NCBI RefSeq assembly: GCF_026914265.1
Contig: NC_069135.1
Span: 61,680,738 to 61,744,737, forward strand
Source of the DNA: Mya arenaria
Taxonomy: Eukaryota > Mollusca > Bivalvia > Myida > Myidae
Direction: 5' to 3'
Length of the DNA stretch: 64,000 bases
Shown: positions 58,180 through 64,000 of the stretch, one piece after another
Layout: each line of letters begins with the position of its first letter
How positions within the stretch are numbered: position 1 is the first letter of the stretch
The notes under the pieces: generated by a model
Database searches by the model: none
Told to the model about the DNA's origin: nothing
What the model saw: only the letters and a program-made list of their open reading frames with translations
Made by a program: the position numbers and the translations under genes

Positions 58180-58650
58180 CACAGTATGTCAACTAAAGTA
58201 ATTTAGTACCAACCATTAATCTATTTTAGTAACAGTGACCTTGACCCTAGGGGGCCAAAGGGCAAATCAATGAAAGGTCGCCATAAACTAGTCCTAAATA
58301 CAAAGTTTGGTCACACTATGTCAAACATTACGTAAGTTATTCAATACTTACCAATTTTTCCATTTTTAGCAGCAGTGACCTTGACCATAACTCATGGGAC
58401 CCAAATCATAATCTCATTAAAGGTCTCTGGAAAAATCTTTATACATAATTTGGTCGCAATATATCGACCCTTACTCAAGTTATTCAATACTAACCTTTTT
58501 TCTATAAATAGTAACTTTGACCTTGACCTTGATCCTACGGACCTCAAACGCAATCCATGAAAGATGTCCATAAACTCTTCCTATATACTAAGGCTGGTCG
58601 CTATATGTCAAACCTAGCTAAAATTAATCGAAACAAAAGGTGACTTTGAT
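58180..58650 (+). repeat. TGACC-type array, about 140-bp units
   Basis: 'agtgaccttgacc' words step from 58235 to 58375 to 58517 (140 and 142 bp). Each unit also has 'tttggtcacactatgtcaaa' and 'caagttattcaatac'. Same superfamily as 63.4 kb ('ctatttttagtaacagtgac'). Confidence 0.8.
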
Positions 58651-58769
58651 GCTGCTATGCCACCAGCCTGCCCGAGCAATGACGCAAGTCATTTTAATAA
58701 ATAGTTTTCTCTTTGTGAAAACCTGGTTAAGAATATAAAAATGCGCATGTTAAAAAAACAGAAAAGTCA

Positions 58770-59495
58770 TTTAAGGGCCATAACATGTATTTAGGGTTAA
58801 AATGGAGTTATGAAACCTTGTTGTGAGGTGGGCCATAACATGTATATAGGGTTAAAATGGAGTTATGAAATCTTGTTGTGAGGTGGTCGTCAATATTTCT
58901 GCGGAGTATTAAGTCGATTGATTGAAGGAAATAGAAGTTTGTTGTTGTTTTTGTTAAAGTCCCAACATGCCCTTAAAATTTAACCTGCCCTAAAACTTAA
59001 GTTCCTTAGTCATAGGGGCCATAACTTGTATTAAGAATAATAATTATGGAGTCATGATGGTCCCTATCAACTGCGTGAAGTATTAAGTCAATTGAATGAA
59101 TACCAACCTGCCCTAAAACTAAGTTCCATAGTCACTCAGGGGCAAATAATTGTATAAAGGATACTATGGAGATATCTAACCTCATTATTTGATGGCCCTG
59201 AACAACTGTGTGAAGTATTAAGTGAATTAAATGAATGGTATTGGACTTATAGTAAAAAAACACACTTATCCTAAAAATTTAACCTAGGTTTCTAAGCCAA
59301 TCAGGGACAATAACTTGTATAAAGTAAAATATGGAGTTATGTAACCGCATTGTGTGATGGTCCTGAACAACTGTGTGAAGTATCAAGTCATTTGAAGTAA
59401 GGTCAAGTTATTAACAAATACCACAACCTGCCCTAAAACTTTAAAGTTCCATAGTTATTCAGGGGCCATAATATGTATAAATGATAATATGGAGA
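58770..59495. repeat. Degenerate array, about 120-165-bp units
   Basis: 'ggggccataacttgtat', 'atggagttatg', 'tgtgtgaagtattaagt' and 'caacctgccctaaaact' recur four or five times with indels. Near its start a shorter block ('gccataacatgtat' to 'cttgttgtgaggtgg') is duplicated exactly except for a few bases. Confidence 0.75.
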
Positions 59496-59524
59496 AACAC
59501 AAAACATAAATAAATAAAATATAT

Positions 59525-59745
59525 AACCTACCCATGGGTGTTTGATATATCCATTTTGCAAAACTAAGGTGCCATTTATCGTCCTACAAAGCTGAACGAA
59601 ACACAAAATAATTCGTCTGACACATTCGAAATTTTAAAGCTGCAGATAATATTGATTTCTTTAACATGTTTGTGTTAAACCGGTTTGAAATCACTTTCAA
59701 GTATATTCAGGTACAAATAATTAAACAAATGTACGCAATGCTACA
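59525..59745 (-). repeat. Dispersed repeat R3, copy 2
   Basis: Matches 45675-45920 on the same strand, again with ttttgcaaa-ATG-GATATATC, and here followed by a weaker gtaggt donor. Confidence 0.6.
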
Positions 59746-60171
59746 ACTTATATAACTCATATGTATTTTTATCAGTATTTATTTATACCATCTGATTAGT
59801 TCCGCGTACGTGCAAAAGTTCAAATGTAGTATAACAGTCCGGGGCCTTGGTGGTTTTCTAGACTGAAAGTAATTTTTAGTCTTGTCCCTTGGTTGTTGGG
59901 CATATTGTACAGATAGTATTGTTTTAAACGCAGGAAAATTGCAACGCCCCTCTCCCGCTCTCTTTCTATGCACCACTCCTTCAGACCGGACCAAAGAGCT
60001 AGGGAAAAGCACCTGGATCTTGTATCATTTGTCATGGTTTTGAAGTCTTCTTCTGTCTGGTTGTGATCTTTCACACACAGGTCATTTATAGCTTTTTTCG
60101 TGATGGAAAACGCGCATAAAGCAATATTGTAATCAATGCATGTGCGTGTACCTTCACAAACTCTGAGAAAT

Positions 60172-60740
60172 AACAAGAGGCCCGTGAGGGTTAAGCTCTA
60201 CTTTCATGGTTTTTTCAATCCACAGAATGTATGTATGGGTTAAATGAAACAAACATATAGCTCACATGTAACGTTTCCAAGCACATTGAATTTGTTTTCA
60301 AAGCTGTAAAGATGGACCAAATTTGATTGCTGTAGCTTCAAATATCAGACAGTAGGTCAAAAGTCACAGTCAAAGTCATCCGCGGACAACATTGGTGCTT
60401 TGCAATCTGAACACTTGGTCCAAATTTCATTGCTTTATCTTCAAAAATAAAAAAAAATATATAAAAAAAGGTCACAAACAAGGTCATTAGAGTAAAAAAG
60501 AATATATGTTTTCAAAATTGTACACAAGGTCCAAATTTCATTGTCTTGACGTCAAAATTAAGAACGACGTTGAAAAGGTAACAACAAAGGTTATCCGAGG
60601 ATAAGATAGATACTTGTTTGCAAATCTGTACACTTGGTACACATGTCATTGTCAAAGCTTCAAATATAAGAAAGTAGGTCACAAAAGGTCAGTCATTGTC
60701 ATTATCTTCTGAGGACAACATTGCCCGATGTTTCGAATAT
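60172..60740 (+). mobile_element. Third 'ACAAGAG' family copy with tandem units
   Basis: Begins 'aacaagaggcccgtgagggt' then 'taagctctac', followed by about four units of roughly 115 bp with 'ttggtccaaatttcattgc', 'cttcaaatatcagacagtag' and 'gtcatccgcggacaacattg'. No ORF. Confidence 0.7.
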
Positions 60741-61170
60741 GAAGATTTCAATTGGTCAATTTTCCATTATTCTAATTATTCCCATATTGAATGGTTGGAA
60801 AATTCCAATTGGAAAATTAATCAACGGCATTTGTTTATCAGAAAATGATAAATAATACTCTGAACACAATTGTTCAAGTTAAATAAATGACAATGTGTTT
60901 TTTTCACTTATTCGTTTTTAAATTTGGGAGAAATTACCAACAAACATTTTTCAGCTGATTTTTCAATTGGAAAAAAAAAAATTCCAAAGGGAAGGCAAAA
61001 TTATGATATTTCAAAAAAAAAAGAATAATCTAACAATATATTTTATTTGTTTGTACAGAACACATTCCAGTTATACAAAAATATAAAACGTTGGGTTTGA
61101 AAATAAATCAATTATAAGGCAAAAAAGTCCGAATGCTGTTTTAAGACTGTGACCAACAGGGACATTGCCA
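60741..61170. other. Spacer, no gene seen
   Basis: AT-rich, with imperfect 'caattggaaaa' inverted repeats at about 60750-60815 and 60960-60990. Confidence 0.35.
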
Positions 61171-61171
61171 C

Positions 61172-61350
61172 TTATGGCAATCGGTGATTGTCGAAAGACC
61201 TATTTAACGTCCAGGACGTTACGTTTTGCGATTCTAGTATTCCGACATCGCAGCGGTCGTAGATGTTTTGTATCGGGTGCATATATCGACCGTTCGAATG
61301 ATGGCCATGTGGCTTTAAACGAATAAGCTTCTGCTTTGGTGTCTTGTGAC
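61172..61350 (-). CDS. Possible terminal exon of an unidentified gene
   Basis: On the minus strand, an acceptor (aaatcttttgcag) ends at 61351 and opens a frame of about 58 codons to TAA at 61172. The region is less AT-rich than its surroundings and encodes a His/Arg/Asn-rich soluble tail (YDRCDVGILESQNVTSW). I do not recognise it and see no upstream partner exon in the window. Confidence 0.3.
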
Positions 61351-61722
61351 CTGCAAAAGATTTAGTAACAATTAACTTAAAAGTTTTCATTCTGTCTTCA
61401 GATTAATCAAATGGGTCACTCCTAACCTAGTATAAATAACTATAAATGACTGCAGTCAGAAAATCCCGAAAGGCCTAAAAAAAACTGTGGAAATACAGAC
61501 AATTTAAAGGCATATGATGTTTGCCAGGTGTTGATTTCACTGTGCCACTCAGAATATGCTCAAGATGTATTTGATCAGATAGGTCATATTTCAAAGCGGC
61601 TTTCAAAGAAATGATTCACTTGAACAATACCTACATACAATTTGTGTATTAACTGGTGATGAAACAAGTCAAACGGTAGAAAATGCATGGACATAAAATG
61701 TGTCTTATGACCTTTAATGGAC

Positions 61723-62529
61723 TACAGTAAAACTGCGGTTGTTCGAACAAGCGGTCGTTCGAGAACCGGCGGTCCCTCGAGGTCGGAGCTTGGTCCCGAT
61801 CATATTTCCTTCTATTTTTATATAAAATATACCAAAACCTAAATATGTCGAAGAGTCGAGCAATATAGTCGGTCCCAAGTTTACAAATCATGCACAAAAC
61901 CTTAAGGCTCCCTCGTGGTCATAATTTCAAACTTTTTCCTTATTTCGTGTTCCAAAATAAACAAACAATTGCTAGGTGTTAATATTTTCGCAAGTTGTAA
62001 AAATTACAATGACAGTTGAAAGGCAATTTGTTAAGGTGTGAAACACCGTTTTTCACTGTTTAAGCATGACCGATGAGAGTCTATAAGGGCATTTAAGAAA
62101 ATAGTTATGAGAAATTTATGACGAGAAGTTAATTGCGAGAAATGTAAATGAGTAATAAAAATATAAATAAACACTACCATTTTGTACCCTATCGGTCCAA
62201 CATCGGAATATCTGAAAAGAATTCCTTCTCGTCACTTTGCTTTGCAATACAGCAATTTTGTAAAATAAACATTTCTATTTATTCATTTATTGATATTTCT
62301 TTTACATTCAGTATACATTTAGTATACGACAGCCTTTGAACATATGAGCGATTTCCACAACACAACACATAATCGGTGCCGTAGTAAACAATCGATTTGA
62401 CGTCTTCTAACTGAAAATACACTGAAAGATATTTCTGGAAAATTGAAATTCGGGTCGTTCGAAACACCAGTTCCCTCGAAGTTTTGGCTCAGTTCCCGGC
62501 GTCCTCGAGCGATCGCAGTTTTACTGGTA
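61723..62529. mobile_element. pogo/Tigger-like non-autonomous TIR element
   Basis: Flanked by TA on both sides. The left end is CAGTAAAACTGCGGTTGTTC; the right end, reversed, is CAGTAAAACTGCGATCGCTC. Subterminal 'tcgttcgag', 'ttcgaacaa' and 'ccctcgag' words are repeated on both sides. About 800 bp long with no transposase frame. Confidence 0.85.
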
Positions 62530-62644
62530 TACACAGTATAAACTGGAAAACTATTAGGCACTTTTTTAAATGATAGAACTCAGCTGAGACAGCGACAAAG
62601 TATTCTTTCAATCATTTTAAATGATGTATTATCGGCCCCATACT

Positions 62645-62730
62645 AGCTCGTGTTGACAATTCTAGGCTTGTTTTGAAGAAATACTGTTTTTGCCGATGTT
62701 GGGACAATCTGGTTTTCTAGTCCCTTTTTC
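62645..62730. mobile_element. Right end of the TTAA-flanked MITE family
   Basis: 'ttctaggcttgttttgaaga', 'aatactg' and 'tctagtcccttt' match the right end of the element at 36759-37898. The terminus is damaged and no left end is present. Confidence 0.65.
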
Positions 62731-63175
62731 TTAGCTTGTATTGATTTTCAATTAGATGATACGATATAAAAAAATCGTCGTGCGTCTCAAATAAAGAAAC
62801 TTTGGAAGCGCTGAGTTGACATCCAATTGTCCACTCCATGTTATCATTGTTGTGCTGATCTTTGAAGGGATAAATCTAATGTTATTATAACTTGTAGCCC
62901 AACCCATTTGTTTCCTTTTGTTTGATTTGTTTGTAAGTGTATGTATGATTTGTATGTATTGGTGATAACACAATAAAGTATGATTAAACTAATGTCTAGT
63001 TGCTAAGTACGTTAAAAACACTATCATTTTTTCAAAGCCTAGGTATGGTTGCATTATGATTAGGACAACATTCTTTGTTATAATTATGTGTTTTTGTACA
63101 ATGTCAAACAAAACAAAATTGATGGTGTCTAAATGCTTCATACTTTTTGTAGAAGATGCGTTTTACGAAGATACA
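62731..63175. other. Spacer, no gene seen
   Basis: AT-rich; nothing recognised. Confidence 0.4.
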
Positions 63176-63179
63176 TTCA

Positions 63180-64000
63180 AACTAGAGCTGTCACAGGAGT
63201 GACGAATACCCCCAAATGCCGCCTGGACACAGGAATGGCAAACCATTCTTTTGAAAAGAGGCCATAACTCCAAGGTTTCTGCACACTGCATCTTCTTTTA
63301 TCATGCATGTATTGTTTTATTTAAATCTGTTGAGTAATTTAGAAGTTACACTGCTGAGAAGAAAAACTAGCTTTTCATGAGTTATCGTCCGGAAACCGTT
63401 TTTCTATTTTTAGTAACAGTGACCTTGACCTTTGCCCCACCAGCCCCAATATCGAACTTGACCTGTATTTTCTGATGTTACACCTGTGTACCAAAAATTG
63501 TTCAAATCAGTCAAGCCTTTCATGATCAATCGTCCGGAAACCGTTTTTCTATTTTTAGTAACAGTGACCTTGACTTTGGCCCCACCAGCCCAAATATCGA
63601 ACTTGACCTGTATCTTCTGATGTTACACCTGTGTACCAAAAATTGTTCAAATCTGTCAAGCCTTTCATGAGTTATCGTCCGGAAACCGTTTTTCTATTTT
63701 TAGTAACAATGACCTTGACCTTGGCCCCACCAGCCCCAATATCGAACTTGACCTGTATCTTCTGAGGTTACACCTGTGTACCAAACTGTATCTTCTGATG
63801 TTACACCTGTGTACCAAAAATTGTTCAAATCTGTCTTGCCTTTCATGAGTTATCGTCCGGAAACCGTTTTTCTATTTTTAGTAACAGTGACCTTGACCTT
63901 TGCCCCACCAGCCCCAATATCGAACTTGACCTGTATCTTCTGATGTTACACCTGTGTACCAAAAAATGTTCAAATCTGTCAAGCCTTTCATGAGTTATCG
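63180..64000 (+). mobile_element. Fourth 'A(C/T)AAGAG'-like element with a 145-bp array, runs off the window
   Basis: Starts 'aactagagctgtcacaggag' then 'tgacgaatacccccaaatgc'. An array follows in which 'ggaaaccgtttttct' steps 63391, 63536, 63681 (145 bp each) and then 63859 (178 bp, because of a 33-bp internal duplication). Each unit has 'agtaacagtgaccttgacct' and 'caatatcgaacttgacctgt'. It continues beyond the window. Confidence 0.9.

Overview
This is an AT-rich, intron-bearing, repeat-dominated animal genome segment, most likely from a bivalve mollusc. The evidence is a TRIM-like B-box/beta-propeller gene of the kind expanded in bivalves, an HMIT-type inositol transporter split by short introns, short TIR elements ending in the 'AAGCTGCACTCTCACA' motif, a tRNA-derived SINE, and many long tandem arrays. 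The species cannot be fixed from sequence alone. There is no sign of bacterial or organellar DNA, and I found no intact tRNA or rRNA gene, CRISPR array or LTR retrotransposon.

Layout. 0-8.2 kb: an exact 751-bp block occurs twice (1-751 and 7426-8176) around a 56-bp tandem array, fragments of dispersed elements and a 44-bp array. 10.5-12.2 kb (+): the three 3'-terminal exons of an SLC2A13-like proton/myo-inositol symporter; each exon is followed by tandem copies of its own 3' edge. 13.6-14.6 kb: an old degenerate array. 18.0-21.9 kb (-): a two-exon TRIM-like gene (two B-boxes, coiled coil, Gln-rich linker, six-bladed NHL-like propeller). 22.6-29.8 kb: two copies of a composite element that carries its own 46/44-bp minisatellite, separated by a G/T-rich array with 35-, 102- and 69-bp periods. 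30-47 kb: many short TIR elements, some nested, a 3-kb element with a 145-bp TGACC-rich array, and an 88-bp array interrupted by a GC-rich TIR element. 48-52 kb: one unidentified 142-residue ORF and repeat fragments. 53.5-55.4 kb (-): a broken hAT-type transposase. 58-64 kb: more TGACC-type arrays, a pogo-like TIR element, and a possible terminal exon of an unknown gene.

The only two confidently supported host genes (SLC2A13-like and TRIM-like) are on opposite strands with no evident functional link. Everything else is mobile or tandem DNA. The most unusual signals are the repeated exon/splice-donor edges in the transporter gene and a superfamily of arrays whose monomers keep a 145-bp length while their sequence diverges.
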